A stretch of DNA of 52,580 nucleotides from Acidimicrobiaceae bacterium (GCA_026710865.1 JAPOQG010000049.1:1-52580), one strand, 5' to 3'; shown: positions 34,607 through 43,714, counted from the first letter of the stretch. Program-made: numbers and translations. Notes: generated from the letters alone by a model not told the origin.

Positions 34607-34984
34607 ATGGCGACAGCCCCGACCACCGGCGAAGCCCCCCAGACAGCACCGGCAGGAGACGAGCGGCGGGCGCGGACCACCCGGTCGGCCCGGCAGCTCG
34701 CTCGGGCCGTCCTCCGGCTGGCGCGCCGAGCGCTGCGATCGGCGTGGGCGGCCCGGCCCCGCGGACGCGTCCGGCTGATCGACGTGCTGCGGCTTCTGGG
34801 GCTGGCCAGGCGGGCCGTGCCCCAAGCGGTAGTGGGACCGAAGGCCTACCCCCAGTGGTGGCAGCGCCTGCTGGCGCTGGTCGCGCTGGCCGGGCTGGTC
34901 GTGGCCATCGGCTTCGTGTTGGCGGCGGCCGTGGGCATCATGGTCGTGGTCGCCGGATTCCTGCTCGAGAACGCCATCTCATAG
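34607..34984 (+). CDS. Small membrane protein, hypothetical
   Basis: 125 residues. The N-terminal 75 are basic and Arg/Ala-rich. The C-terminal 40 (QRLLALVALAGLVVAIGFVLAAAVGIMVVVAGFLLE) make one long or two short membrane helices. The start is ATG 34607, with AAGGT eight bases upstream; the same frame is open from 34232 but that part is antisense to the protease and has no family character. It overlaps the HEAT-repeat gene by one base (TAGTG), so the two are coupled. No family recognised. Confidence 0.6.
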   Translation: MATAPTTGEAPQTAPAGDERRARTTRSARQLARAVLRLARRALRSAWAARPRGRVRLIDVLRLLGLARRAVPQAVVGPKAYPQWWQRLLALVALAGLVVAIGFVLAAAVGIMVVVAGFLLENAIS

Positions 34985-35646
34985 TGGCCGAGGCGCCGGA
35001 GCCGCCCGAAGGGGCCGACGCCATGACGCGGCGCCGGGCGGCGGCCATGGCCGGCCACCGCGGTGACCGCGCCCGGGCCCGTGCCTACCTCGACGACGAC
35101 GAGGCGGCGGTCCGTGCCGGCGCGCTGCGGGCTCTGGAGCGGGCCGGCGGCCTCGACGCCGGTCGGCTGGCCGCGGCCCTCGAGGATCCCGCGCCCGCCG
35201 TGCGCATCACTGCGCTGGAGCTGGCTGCCAGCCGCGACGACGTGGCGGTCGGCGCGGCCGCGGCCCGACTGGACGACCCCGACCAGCGGGTGGTGGAGGC
35301 CGCGGCGTGGGCCTGCGGCGAGAAGGTCTCAGCTGTGGGCGCGGACCCGGTCGACCCGGCCCCGGTGGTGGCCGCGCTCACCCGGGTGGCCCGATCCCAC
35401 ACCGATCCGCTGTGCCGGGAGTCGGCCGTCGCGGCTCTGGGCGCGATAGCCCATCCCGACGGGCTGGCCGCGGTCCTCGCGGGGTTGGACGACAGGCCCG
35501 AGGTCCGTCGCCGGGCGGTGATCGCCCTCGCCCCCTTCGACGGCCCCGAGGTGGAGGCCGCGCTGGCCAAGGCCGGCAACGACCGGGACAAGCAGGTGAG
35601 GGCGGCCGTCACCGAACTGCGCGGCCCGGCCCCCGGCCCGGACTGA
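34984..35646 (+). CDS. HEAT-repeat protein
   Basis: 220 residues, built from about five HEAT/PBS-lyase-type repeats of roughly 31 residues (phrases AAVRAGALRALERAG, PAVRITALELAAS, QRVVEAAAWACGE, PLCRESAVAALGAI, PEVRRRAVIALAPF). Such scaffolds bind proteins; no catalytic residues are seen. The start is GTG 34984, overlapping the stop of the small membrane protein; an ATG at 35,023 is the alternative. The coupled membrane partner suggests recruitment to the membrane. Its stop is three bases from the convergent mreB. Confidence 0.78.
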   Translation: MAEAPEPPEGADAMTRRRAAAMAGHRGDRARARAYLDDDEAAVRAGALRALERAGGLDAGRLAAALEDPAPAVRITALELAASRDDVAVGAAAARLDDPDQRVVEAAAWACGEKVSAVGADPVDPAPVVAALTRVARSHTDPLCRESAVAALGAIAHPDGLAAVLAGLDDRPEVRRRAVIALAPFDGPEVEAALAKAGNDRDKQVRAAVTELRGPAPGPD

Positions 35647-35649
35647 GAG

Positions 35650-36654
35650 CTAGTCGAAGTCGTCGCTGAAGATCGAGATGTCCATGCCGAGGTGCTCCAG
35701 GCAGCGGCCCGCTCCCCGGACCACCGTCTCCAGCGGCGCGTTGACCCGGCGGACCCGCAGCGACATCTCCCGCGACAGGCGTATGTCCATGCCCCTGAGC
35801 AGCCCTCCCCCGCCCACGAGATGGACGCCCCGGGCGATCAGGTCCTGGGCCAGCTCCGGCGGCGACTGGGACAGGCAGCTCAGCACCGAGTCGACCATGG
35901 CGCTCACCGGCTCCTCGATGGCCTTGCGGATCTCCTCGGGGGTGACCACCGTGGTCTTGGGCATGCCCGACATCAGCTCCCGGCCCCGGATCTCCGCGGC
36001 GGTCTCGTTGCGGGTGGCTGCCGCCGAGCCGACCACGATCTTGGTGTGCTCGGCGGTGGGCTCCCCGATGGCCATGCCGTACTCGCGTCTCATGTGGGCC
36101 TGGATGGTGTCGTCGATGTCGAACGAGCCCACCCTCACGGCCTCCAGGGCGACCACTCCGCCCAGGCTCAACAGAGCGGTCTCGGTGGTTCCGCCGCCGA
36201 TGTCCACCACCATCGACCCGACCGGCTCGTCGATGGGAAGACCGGCGCCGATGGCGGCGGCCAGGGGCTGATCGATCAGGCGCACCTCGATGGCGCCGGC
36301 CCGGCGGGCGGCCTCCATCACCGCCCGGCGCTCGACCGGCGTGATGGCCGAAGGCACGCACACCACGATGCGGGCCCGGTTGATGCGGCTGACCCCCACC
36401 TGCCTCAGCAGGATCCGGATCATGTCCTGAGTGATCTCGAAGTCGGTGATGGCGCCCTTGCGCAGCGGGCGCCGGGCCACGATGTACCCGGGCGTGCGGC
36501 CCAGCATCCGCCGGGCCTTGTGGCCCACCGCCAGCAGCTGGTTGGTGTTGGTGTTGAGGGCCACCACTGACGGCTCGTTCAGCACCACGCCCTGCCCGCG
36601 GGCGTACACAAGGGTGTTGGCCGTCCCGAGGTCGATGGCCAGGTCGCGGGGCAG
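35650..36654 (-). CDS. mreB: MreB/Mbl-family actin-like protein, apparent CTG start
   Basis: 334 residues from CTG 36654. It has DLAIDLGTANTLVYARG (phosphate-1 loop), ALNTNTNQLLAVGHKARRMLGRTPG, VVDIGGGTTETALLS (phosphate-2), and HLVGGGGLLRGMD (adenosine motif): a filament-forming ATPase guiding cell-wall elongation. The first ATG/GTG/TTG in frame (GTG 36609) would delete the nucleotide-binding loop. The frame is closed by TGA at 36,658-36,660, which is also the stop of the gene before it, leaving CTG two codons later with GAGGAG nine bases upstream. So initiation at CTG, or stop readthrough, is implied. A sequencing error cannot be excluded. Confidence 0.83.
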   Translation of the reverse strand: MPRDLAIDLGTANTLVYARGQGVVLNEPSVVALNTNTNQLLAVGHKARRMLGRTPGYIVARRPLRKGAITDFEITQDMIRILLRQVGVSRINRARIVVCVPSAITPVERRAVMEAARRAGAIEVRLIDQPLAAAIGAGLPIDEPVGSMVVDIGGGTTETALLSLGGVVALEAVRVGSFDIDDTIQAHMRREYGMAIGEPTAEHTKIVVGSAAATRNETAAEIRGRELMSGMPKTTVVTPEEIRKAIEEPVSAMVDSVLSCLSQSPPELAQDLIARGVHLVGGGGLLRGMDIRLSREMSLRVRRVNAPLETVVRGAGRCLEHLGMDISIFSDDFD

Positions 36655-36657
36655 CGC

Positions 36658-36906
36658 TCAGCGCTCCTCGGCTGCGACCGGCGCGTCGGCGGTCGGATCG
36701 CCTTCGGAGTCGGGCGTCAGCGGATCGACCCTGGAGATGCCGCTGGCCGGTCCCACCGGGCGTCCCGAGGTGGGCGACACCGCCTCGAGCTGCTTCAGGT
36801 ACGAGGCGGGGCGGCGCCACGTGATCTTGCGGACCAGCCACAGCAGGGCAGAGCCGACGGTGGCCAGGCCGAGCGAGGCGAGGACCAGCAGAACGGAGCC
36901 CCTCAC
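36658..36906 (-). CDS. Small single-pass membrane protein
   Basis: 82 residues: a membrane helix at about 5-24 (VLLVLASLGLATVGSALLWLV), a basic patch (RKITWRRP) and a Pro/Asp/Glu-rich tail. The start is GTG 36906, overlapping the moaE stop by four bases (GTGA); its own stop precedes the mreB CTG start by three bases, in the same reading frame. This coupling supports a real gene, though no family is recognised. Confidence 0.6.
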   Translation of the reverse strand: MRGSVLLVLASLGLATVGSALLWLVRKITWRRPASYLKQLEAVSPTSGRPVGPASGISRVDPLTPDSEGDPTADAPVAAEER

Positions 36907-37445
36907 CGGGCCGCCTCCGCCACCGACGGCGGGGTGCTTGGGGCCGCGGCCCCATCTCCGCCGCCGTCGAGTGAGGGCACACCGGCAATGTGCTGGGGCT
37001 CCAAGCCCCAGCTCTCCCCGCCCTGCCAACGCTCGCGCTTCCAGATCGGCACGGTGGACTTGAGCGTGTCGATGGCGAAGCGGGCCGCTTCGAAGGCCGC
37101 TTCCCGGTGGGGCGACGACACTGCGACCACCACCGCCGGATCGCCGACGGCCACACAGCCCACCCGGTGCAGCACCGCGATGCGGCCCAGGTCGTCCCAC
37201 CGCCGGCGCATCTCGGAGACGATGGCGTCCAGGCGGGGCCCCGCCACCTCGTCGTAGGCCTCGTACTCCAGCCGGTCCACCCCCGGGCGGTCGACGGAGT
37301 GGTCGCGGGCCGTTCCGCTGAACTGGACCACGGCCCCGCATCCAGGCATCACCACCCAATCGGCCACCTCCGAGGAGGGAAGCGGATCAGGTGACAGCCC
37401 TAGCCAGGTGTCGCCGTTGTCGGGGGGTGCCAGCACCGCCCTCAT
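36903..37445 (-). CDS. moaE: Molybdopterin synthase catalytic subunit MoaE
   Basis: 180 residues. It transfers sulphur from MoaD to cyclic pyranopterin monophosphate in molybdenum cofactor synthesis. Family motifs: VVQFSGTARDHS, LEYEAYDEVA, HRVGCVAVGDPAVVVAVSSPHREAAFEA and the active-site lysines in STVPIWKRERW. A short N-terminal segment and a Gly/Ala/Pro-rich tail extend past the typical about 150 residues. No moaD is visible nearby. It shares a four-base overlap with the small membrane protein gene. Confidence 0.9.
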   Translation of the reverse strand: MRAVLAPPDNGDTWLGLSPDPLPSSEVADWVVMPGCGAVVQFSGTARDHSVDRPGVDRLEYEAYDEVAGPRLDAIVSEMRRRWDDLGRIAVLHRVGCVAVGDPAVVVAVSSPHREAAFEAARFAIDTLKSTVPIWKRERWQGGESWGLEPQHIAGVPSLDGGGDGAAAPSTPPSVAEAAR

Positions 37446-37489
37446 CGTAGGTCACCCATCCCCCAAGCACGACCACGAGAAGAGTCCCC

Positions 37490-38584
37490 CTAGGCGCGGC
37501 GGCGCCTGCGCCAGGCCCGGACGGCCAGGACGGCCGTGACCAGGGACCCCGCCACCAGCACCACCGCCCCGGCCAGCAGCAGCTCCTGGCGGCGCCGGGC
37601 CGGCAGCGACTCCAGCGGCCCGGGCTCGTGGGAGACCACCCAGGCCTCCTCGTTGGTGTAGGCCGCCCGCCAGCCGAGAGCCCGCAGCCGGTCGTTGGCG
37701 ACAACCCACGGATGGATGGTGTAGGGCACGACCCCCGGCGGCGTCGGAGCCCACCCCGAGCGCCAGCGCAGCGCGCTCAACAGCCGCGCCAGATGCGACC
37801 GGACCCGCAGGCGCGGCCGCGGCCCCTCCAACTCGGCGAGGGTGTCGGGAGGGATCCAGCCGTCGGGGGCCACGTTGAGGATCCCGTCGTAGCGGGCGTT
37901 CACCGCAGTGACCACGGCCGCGGCCAAGTCGTCGGCGTGGAGGTACTGGACCGGGGGACCGCCGTCGGCGGCAAGGCCGGACCGGGCGGCCCGCAGCGTG
38001 TGGGCGAGCCGTCCCAAGCGGGCCTCGGCGACCACGGCCGCCGGTCGCAGCACGGTGACCGAGCGTCCCGGTCCCGTCGCCCATTGCTGGGCCAGCCCCT
38101 CGAGTCGGTGCCGCTGGACTGCCCAGTCGAAGTCGGGGATCGGGCGGACCGTGGCGTCCTCGGTGATGGGGACCGGGTTGTCCCTCCAGGCGCCGTAGAC
38201 CATGGCCGACGACATGACGACCAGATGGGGGACACCCGCGGAGCTCGCCGCGTCCAGCACCCGGCGCAGCAGGGCCGCCTCCAGCTCGACCTCGGCCGGG
38301 TTCAGTGTGCCCGCGGTCGCGGTGGAGGCCAGGTGCACCACCGAGTCGGCTCCCGAGAACAGGGCGCCCAAGTCGGCATCCGCCAGGTCGGCCTGCTTGG
38401 TCGTGACCGAGTTGTAGGGAGCCGGGGAGGCCTCCTTGTCGATGGCGACCACGGCCACGGACGGCTGCTGGCCGGCCAGCCGGATGACGACGCGCCGTCC
38501 CACCGAGCCGTGGGCGCCCGTCACCACCACCCGCGCCGGCCGGTACCCGCCGCCATTCGAGCCGCGGCCCGGCGGTGGGGTCAC
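37490..38584 (-). CDS. Extended SDR (NAD-dependent epimerase/dehydratase) with C-terminal membrane anchor
   Basis: 364 residues. Rossmann motif VVVTGAHGSVGRRVV, VVHLASTAT, and VMSSAMVYGAW. Beyond the Ser, the usual Tyr-x3-Lys is not clear (SSAMVYGAWRDN), so catalysis may be altered. The last 45 residues carry a membrane helix (LLLAGAVVLVAGSLVTAVLAV) and an Arg-rich end, an unusual addition for this family. The start is GTG 38584. It is divergent from the DUF2342 gene with only 43 bases between starts, and 44 bases upstream of moaE on the same strand. Confidence 0.78.
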   Translation of the reverse strand: MTPPPGRGSNGGGYRPARVVVTGAHGSVGRRVVIRLAGQQPSVAVVAIDKEASPAPYNSVTTKQADLADADLGALFSGADSVVHLASTATAGTLNPAEVELEAALLRRVLDAASSAGVPHLVVMSSAMVYGAWRDNPVPITEDATVRPIPDFDWAVQRHRLEGLAQQWATGPGRSVTVLRPAAVVAEARLGRLAHTLRAARSGLAADGGPPVQYLHADDLAAAVVTAVNARYDGILNVAPDGWIPPDTLAELEGPRPRLRVRSHLARLLSALRWRSGWAPTPPGVVPYTIHPWVVANDRLRALGWRAAYTNEEAWVVSHEPGPLESLPARRRQELLLAGAVVLVAGSLVTAVLAVRAWRRRRRA

Positions 38585-38627
38585 GGCTGGCGGGTCATTC
38601 CGGGCTGCACCCCCCTACGATGCCTCC

Positions 38628-39926
38628 ATGAGCGAGGTGCCGCCAACCGGAGACAGCCCCGACGATCCATTCGAGGGGCTGGAGGGGTTCGAGGGGTTGG
38701 AGGACCTCTTCGAGGCCAGCGGCCTGGGCGAACCGGGCTCCACCGGCGAATCCGGCGCCGGAGGCGGGCCGGGCGACCTGGGCGACATGCCCGTGATCGG
38801 AGACCTGATGCGGGTCCTGCAGGGGGCGGCGCCCGGGTCCAGCCATGCCCGCGAGGTGGCTCGGGCCATCGCCTCGGGCGGATCCTCGGAGCCCAATATC
38901 GACCCCACCGACCGGATCGCTCTGGAGCAGCTCGTGCGGGTGGCCGAACTGAGGGTCACCGACGCAACCGGTCTTCGGCCGTCGCGGGGCGCCCCGCTGC
39001 GGGTCGAGGTCGTCAACCGGGTCGGTTGGTCCGATCGCACCACCGGCGACTACGGGGAACTGTTCGACGCCCTGGGAGAGTCGATCGGCGCCGGAGGAGA
39101 CCCCGACCCCGACGACGCCGACCCCATGACATCCATGCTCGCGGGCCTCACCCGCATGATCGGACCGGCGATGCTGTCGCTGACCACCGGAGCGATGGTG
39201 GGTCGTCTGGCCCAGCACGCTCTGGGCGGCTACGTGCTGCCCGTGCCGCGGCCGCCCGGCAAGCCGATGCTGATCGCGTTGCCGAACGTGGAGCAGTTCG
39301 GTCGGCAGTGGTCCCTCGACCCTGACGACCTCCGCTTGTGGGTGTGCCTGCACGAGGCCCTCTACCACGCCGTCTTCGGGGTCGACCATGTGCGCGACGC
39401 CGTCCGCGACCTGCTGCTGCGCCACGCGTCCTCCTTCGAGACGAACCCCCGCCGCCTGGAGGAGATGCTGGACGACTTCGACCCCATCTCGGGCGGCCCC
39501 GAGGCCCTCGCCGAGCTCCAGCAGGCGATCGGCAGCCCCGACGCCATCCTGGGAGCGGTGCGCTCCGAGGTCCAGGAGGCGCTGCTGCCCCGGATGACGG
39601 CACTGGTCGCGGCCATCAGCGGATTCGTCGACCACACCATGGACCACATAGGAGCCCAGTTGATCGGCTCCTACGACCGGCTCGCCGAGGCTCTGCGGCG
39701 CCACCGGGTGGAGACCAGCGAGTCCGACCGCTTCGTGGAGCGGCTGCTCGGCCTGGAGCTCGACCAGGACCAGTACGAGCGGGGCGCCGCGTTCGCCGCG
39801 GGGGTGGTGGAGCGGGCCGGGCACGACGGGCTGCGACGGCTGTTCACCGATCCGGCCAACCTGCCCACGCCGGCCGAGGTGGACGCGGCCGGGCTCTGGC
39901 TGGCCCGGATCGACCTGCCGCGCTGA
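38628..39926 (+). CDS. DUF2342 zinc-metalloprotease-like protein
   Basis: 432 residues, a family typical of Actinobacteria and often annotated as zinc-dependent metalloprotease or F420-associated protein. The first 60 residues are acidic and repetitive (GLEGFEGLEDLFE). The core has LSLTTGAMVGRLAQHALGGYVLPVPRP, NVEQFGRQWSLDPDDLRLWVCLHE and the zincin-like HEALYHAVF, followed by a late SDRFVERLLGLELDQDQYERGAAF. ATG 38628 is chosen because upstream frame sequence is antisense to the epimerase gene. Enzymatic activity is unproven for the family. It is convergent with the MFS gene, with a hairpin between. Confidence 0.83.
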   Translation: MSEVPPTGDSPDDPFEGLEGFEGLEDLFEASGLGEPGSTGESGAGGGPGDLGDMPVIGDLMRVLQGAAPGSSHAREVARAIASGGSSEPNIDPTDRIALEQLVRVAELRVTDATGLRPSRGAPLRVEVVNRVGWSDRTTGDYGELFDALGESIGAGGDPDPDDADPMTSMLAGLTRMIGPAMLSLTTGAMVGRLAQHALGGYVLPVPRPPGKPMLIALPNVEQFGRQWSLDPDDLRLWVCLHEALYHAVFGVDHVRDAVRDLLLRHASSFETNPRRLEEMLDDFDPISGGPEALAELQQAIGSPDAILGAVRSEVQEALLPRMTALVAAISGFVDHTMDHIGAQLIGSYDRLAEALRRHRVETSESDRFVERLLGLELDQDQYERGAAFAAGVVERAGHDGLRRLFTDPANLPTPAEVDAAGLWLARIDLPR

Positions 39927-39934
39927 GATCGGCC

Positions 39935-39960
39935 CGGGAGTCCCTTCCGGGGGTCTCCCG
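39935..39960. terminator. Bidirectional terminator-like hairpin
   Basis: CGGGAG (39,935-39,940) pairs with CTCCCG (39,955-39,960), with further G/C pairing inside the loop, in the 38-base gap between two convergent genes. No T-run follows, so termination strength is uncertain. Confidence 0.45.
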
Positions 39961-39964
39961 AATG

Positions 39965-41293
39965 TCACGGGTCGTCGCCGCGGTCGCCGCGACGGCGCAG
40001 ATTGCCGCGAACCGCGATGCGGCGGCGTCCGACGATGAACGAGACCACCGCGAAGGCGGCCAGCGCCGCCACGAACCCCGAGCCCAGCCGCACCGGTATC
40101 GGCAGGATCACCGGAATGAAGGCCCCGACCACCCAGGCGACCTGGAAGCGCGCCTCGAACCGGGCGAACGACCGTCCGTGGTTGGCGTCGGGGGCGTCGC
40201 GCTGCACCAGCGAGTCGAAGGCGAGCCGGGCCACCGCGGCGGCCAGGGCCACCCCGCCCGACAGCAGCGCCATTCCCATCAGCCCTCCGGTCATCGACCC
40301 CAGGACGGCCGCCACCAGACCCAGTCCCAGCGCCCCGAGCAGCATCAGCTCCTCCACCACGCTGCGCCGCAGGATGGGGGCGACCTGCACCCCGGTGAAG
40401 GCCGAGAGGCCGGCCACCGCCACCACGACCGCGTACTGCCAGGCCGGAGCGCCCGGATCGCCGACTATGTCGATGCCCCGCTCCGCGGCCACCGCCCCGC
40501 CGAGCGCGGCCCCCTGCTGGCTCACGTCCAGGCCCTCCTCGCCGCCGCGCAGCTCGAAGGCCAGCAGGAAAGTGACGAAGCCCACCGCGCCCCGCATCAC
40601 CGCCATGGCTGACGCCGACAGCAGGATGGTGGACGCCCGCAGCGCCGAGCGCTCCGTCGAGGTGGCCTTGTTCCGTGCCACCGGGATGCGGGGGAGTTGG
40701 AGGGTGATGGCGGTGGCGACGCCGTAGCCCGCGGTCGCCACACCCGCGGCGACCGCCGGGCTGCCCAGGAAGACCAGGGCGGCGCCCACACCCGCCCCGA
40801 GGAGGCTCATCACCGCGCTGATGAGGGCCAGGCGGCTGTTGGCCTGCACCAGGTTCGACTCCGACGGCACGTAACGGGGCACCACTGCGCTCTTGGCCAC
40901 CGCGTAGCTCTTCTGCAGCACCAGCAGCGCGAAGGCCTCCGGGAACAGCCACAGGGTGTCGATGTGGCGGATCATGAGCAGGGCCACCACCAGCCGGCCC
41001 ACGTTGGTGACGAGGATCATGGCCCGGCGCCCGCCCGGCATCCGGTCGATGATCGGGCCTATCAGCGGAGTGACCAGCGCGAACGGCGCCATGGTGAGGG
41101 CCAGGTACAGGGCTATCCGGTCCCGGGCCGCGTCGGGGCTGATGGAGAAGAAGATCGATCCGGCCAGGGCGACCGCGATGACCGCGTCGGTTGAGGTGGC
41201 CGCGGCGTGGACCCGGGCCAGGCGTTGGAAGGGGCTGAACCCCGGCGCGGGGCGCGGCGGCTGCCCCCAGTCACTTACGCCGTCGTGGGCCAC
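39965..41293 (-). CDS. MFS-type transporter
   Basis: 442 residues with about twelve hydrophobic segments. The inter-helix loop IIDRMPGGRRAMI matches the MFS loop 2-3 motif (D-R-x-x-G-R-R). QVAWVVGAFIPVILPIP lies near the C-terminal end, and a basic RRR tail follows. The substrate is unknown. GTG 41293 starts four bases after the ppk stop, consistent with coupling; an upstream in-frame TTG at 41317 would overlap ppk by 20 bases. Neither has a clear ribosome site. Confidence 0.82.
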   Translation of the reverse strand: MAHDGVSDWGQPPRPAPGFSPFQRLARVHAAATSTDAVIAVALAGSIFFSISPDAARDRIALYLALTMAPFALVTPLIGPIIDRMPGGRRAMILVTNVGRLVVALLMIRHIDTLWLFPEAFALLVLQKSYAVAKSAVVPRYVPSESNLVQANSRLALISAVMSLLGAGVGAALVFLGSPAVAAGVATAGYGVATAITLQLPRIPVARNKATSTERSALRASTILLSASAMAVMRGAVGFVTFLLAFELRGGEEGLDVSQQGAALGGAVAAERGIDIVGDPGAPAWQYAVVVAVAGLSAFTGVQVAPILRRSVVEELMLLGALGLGLVAAVLGSMTGGLMGMALLSGGVALAAAVARLAFDSLVQRDAPDANHGRSFARFEARFQVAWVVGAFIPVILPIPVRLGSGFVAALAAFAVVSFIVGRRRIAVRGNLRRRGDRGDDP

Positions 41294-41297
41294 CCGC

Positions 41298-43391
41298 TCA
41301 TGGTAGGACCCGCTCAACTGGGTGAGCCCGGTTCATGGCCAACTGCTGGAGCCTCACATGGGGGTCGTCGTCGGCGCCGCCGCAGCGGGTCCATACCCCG
41401 TCGGAGTCGAGAGTCCAGGCGAGGCGCTCGTCGGACAGGCACACCTCGGCCACCTCCAGCACCCGGGCGGCCAGCGCTTGATCGTCCACCCGCACCAGGG
41501 CCTCTATGCGCCGGTCGAGGTTGCGGGGGAGCAGGTCGGCGGAGCCGATGTAGGTGGCGGGGCTGCCCGGGCCGTCGCCGTTGGCGAAGTGGTAGATGCG
41601 GGAGTGCTCCAGGAACCGTCCCACGATCGAGCGGACCCGGATGCGCTCCGACAGGCCGGGCACACCGGGCCGCAGGCTGCAGAGGCCCCGCACGACCAGG
41701 TCGATCTCCACGCCGGCCTGCGACGCCTTGTAGAGGTGGTCGATCATCGATCCGTCGGCCAGCGAGTTCAGCTTCAGGATGATGCGGCCACCGCCGGGCA
41801 TGTGCGCCTCCTGCTCGATCAGCTCGGCCAGGCGGGTGCGCAGCTGCTCGGGCGCGGTGATGAGGCGCTTGTGGTCGACGCTGCGGCCGTAGCCGGTGAG
41901 CCGGTTGAAGAGACCGGCGATGTCCGCGCCGACCTCGGCGTCCGCGGTGAGCAGGCCGAAGTCCTCGTAGAGCCGGGCGGTCCGGTGGTTGTAGTTGCCG
42001 GTGCCGACGTGGCAGTAGCGGCGGATGCCGTCGGACTCCTCGCGCACGATCATGGCGATCTTGGCGTGGATCTTGAGGCCGACGAGTCCGTAGGCGACGT
42101 GGGCACCCGCCCGCTCCAGCCGTTTGGCCCAGCTGATGTTGCGAGCCTCGTCGAACCGGGCCTTCAACTCCACGAGCACGGCCACCTGCTTGCCGCTCTC
42201 GGCCGCCTCCACCAGCGAGTCGATGATGGGGCTGTCGCCCGACGTGCGGTACAGCGTGAGCTTGATGGCGAGCACCGCCGGGTCGGCAGAGGCCTGGTGG
42301 ATCAACTCGCCCACCGAGCGGCTGAACGACGAGTACGGATGGTGCACGAGCACGTCACCGGACCGCAGCACCTTGAAGAAGTCGGCCCGGCCCTCGTCGC
42401 TCGACAGTTCCGGCTCGGTGATGCCGCTCCAGTGCGGCCACCTGAGCTCGGGCCTCCGCAGGTCGGCGATCTCGTTCAGTCCGCTCAGATCGACCGGACC
42501 CCGGATGCGGTCGACCGCGCCGGCGGTCAGCTGGAGCTCCCGCAGCAGCAGTTCGAGCAGCTCCTCCGACATCGAGTCGGCCACCTCGAGGCGGATCGCC
42601 CACTGGAAGCGGCGGCGGCGCAGCTCCATCTCAACCGCGATCAGCAGGTCCTCGGCGTCCTCGTCGTTGAGGGTGAGGTCGGCGTTGCGGGTGACCCGGA
42701 AGGCGTGGTGCTCCAGCAGCACCATGCCCGGGAAGAGCATGTCGAGATGGGCGGCGATGACGTCCTCGAGGGCGACGAACCGGTTGGTCCCCTCGGCGGC
42801 GGGAACCCACCGGGCGAGGGTGTTGGGGACCTTCACCCGGGCGAAGCGACGCTCGGAGTCGACGGGGTCGCGCATGAGCACGGCCAGGTTCAGCGACAGG
42901 TCCGAGATGAACGGGAAGGGGTGGCCGGGGTCGACGGCCAGCGGGGTGAGCACCGGGAAGACCCGCTCCTCGAAGTGCTTGCGGAGCTGGTCGCGCTCCC
43001 GCGGTTCGAGGTCGGCGACCGAGAGCAGGTGGATTCCTTCGGCCGCAAGCTCGGGCTGCACGTGCTCGAGGAACAGGCGCTGCTGCTCGCAGCACAGCTC
43101 CGACGTGACCTGGCGGACCTCGCGGAGCTGCTCGGCCGGGGTGTGCCCGTCGAGGCTGCGCTCGGTGAGCTCGGCGGCCACCCGGTCGGCGAGGCCCGAC
43201 ACGCGGACCTGGAAGAACTCGTCGAGGTTGGTGGAGAAGATGCTCAGGTACCGGGCCCGCTCCAGCAGCGGCACCTCCGGGTCGCCGGCGAGGCTCAGAA
43301 CCCGGGCGTTGAAGGCGAGCCAGGACAGTTCCCGGCTGAAGTAGTCAGTGAAGGGCCGGCCCCATCCGCCGACGCGCGTGATGGGCGACAC
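41298..43391 (-). CDS. ppk: Polyphosphate kinase 1
   Basis: A 697-residue full-length PPK1. It reversibly polymerises the gamma-phosphate of ATP into polyphosphate at the membrane. The N domain has FSRELSWLAFNARVL and STNLDEFFQVRV. The catalytic core has YRTSGDSPI, GLKIHAKIAMIVR (autophosphorylated His442) and YCHVGTGNYNHRTARLYEDFGLLT, and a late GRFLEHSRIYHF (second conserved His). It is flanked by a 99-residue hypothetical protein 23 bases upstream and an MFS gene immediately downstream, so probably an operon. Confidence 0.95.
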   Translation of the reverse strand: MSPITRVGGWGRPFTDYFSRELSWLAFNARVLSLAGDPEVPLLERARYLSIFSTNLDEFFQVRVSGLADRVAAELTERSLDGHTPAEQLREVRQVTSELCCEQQRLFLEHVQPELAAEGIHLLSVADLEPRERDQLRKHFEERVFPVLTPLAVDPGHPFPFISDLSLNLAVLMRDPVDSERRFARVKVPNTLARWVPAAEGTNRFVALEDVIAAHLDMLFPGMVLLEHHAFRVTRNADLTLNDEDAEDLLIAVEMELRRRRFQWAIRLEVADSMSEELLELLLRELQLTAGAVDRIRGPVDLSGLNEIADLRRPELRWPHWSGITEPELSSDEGRADFFKVLRSGDVLVHHPYSSFSRSVGELIHQASADPAVLAIKLTLYRTSGDSPIIDSLVEAAESGKQVAVLVELKARFDEARNISWAKRLERAGAHVAYGLVGLKIHAKIAMIVREESDGIRRYCHVGTGNYNHRTARLYEDFGLLTADAEVGADIAGLFNRLTGYGRSVDHKRLITAPEQLRTRLAELIEQEAHMPGGGRIILKLNSLADGSMIDHLYKASQAGVEIDLVVRGLCSLRPGVPGLSERIRVRSIVGRFLEHSRIYHFANGDGPGSPATYIGSADLLPRNLDRRIEALVRVDDQALAARVLEVAEVCLSDERLAWTLDSDGVWTRCGGADDDPHVRLQQLAMNRAHPVERVLP

Positions 43392-43414
43392 GCCGTCACC
43401 TGACCGAGCCGCGG

Positions 43415-43714
43415 TCAGGCCCGCTCCCGGTGGGAGTAGGCGTCCTCTTCCTCGGGGTAGCCCAGGTCCCAGTCCACGATGATGCGCTCGCGCTCGGCGT
43501 CGCGGTTGACCCGCTCGCGGTTGCGCCGGAACTGGGGATCGTGGGGGGGCAGCAGCAGCAGGCGGGCGTGGACCCGGTCGCGGAAGGCGGCCATGAAGTC
43601 GGTGTCGCCGTAGACTGGCCGGATCTCCCAGTGGGGCGCGACCGGACCGAGGTAGGTGATGGTGGCCTGACCTACCGGCGGCTCGTCTACCGCTTCAACG
43701 TCGGTGACCGTCAT
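43415..43714 (-). CDS. Conserved-looking hypothetical protein upstream of ppk
   Basis: 99 residues, soluble, rich in Arg, Asp and Glu toward the end (RRNRERVNRDAERERIIVDWDLGYPEEEDAYSHRERA). No signal peptide, membrane helix or metal motif is seen. The start is at 43714 and the stop 23 bases before ppk, so a shared transcript is likely. I do not recognise the family; codon use fits a real gene. Confidence 0.6.
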   Translation of the reverse strand: MTVTDVEAVDEPPVGQATITYLGPVAPHWEIRPVYGDTDFMAAFRDRVHARLLLLPPHDPQFRRNRERVNRDAERERIIVDWDLGYPEEEDAYSHRERA

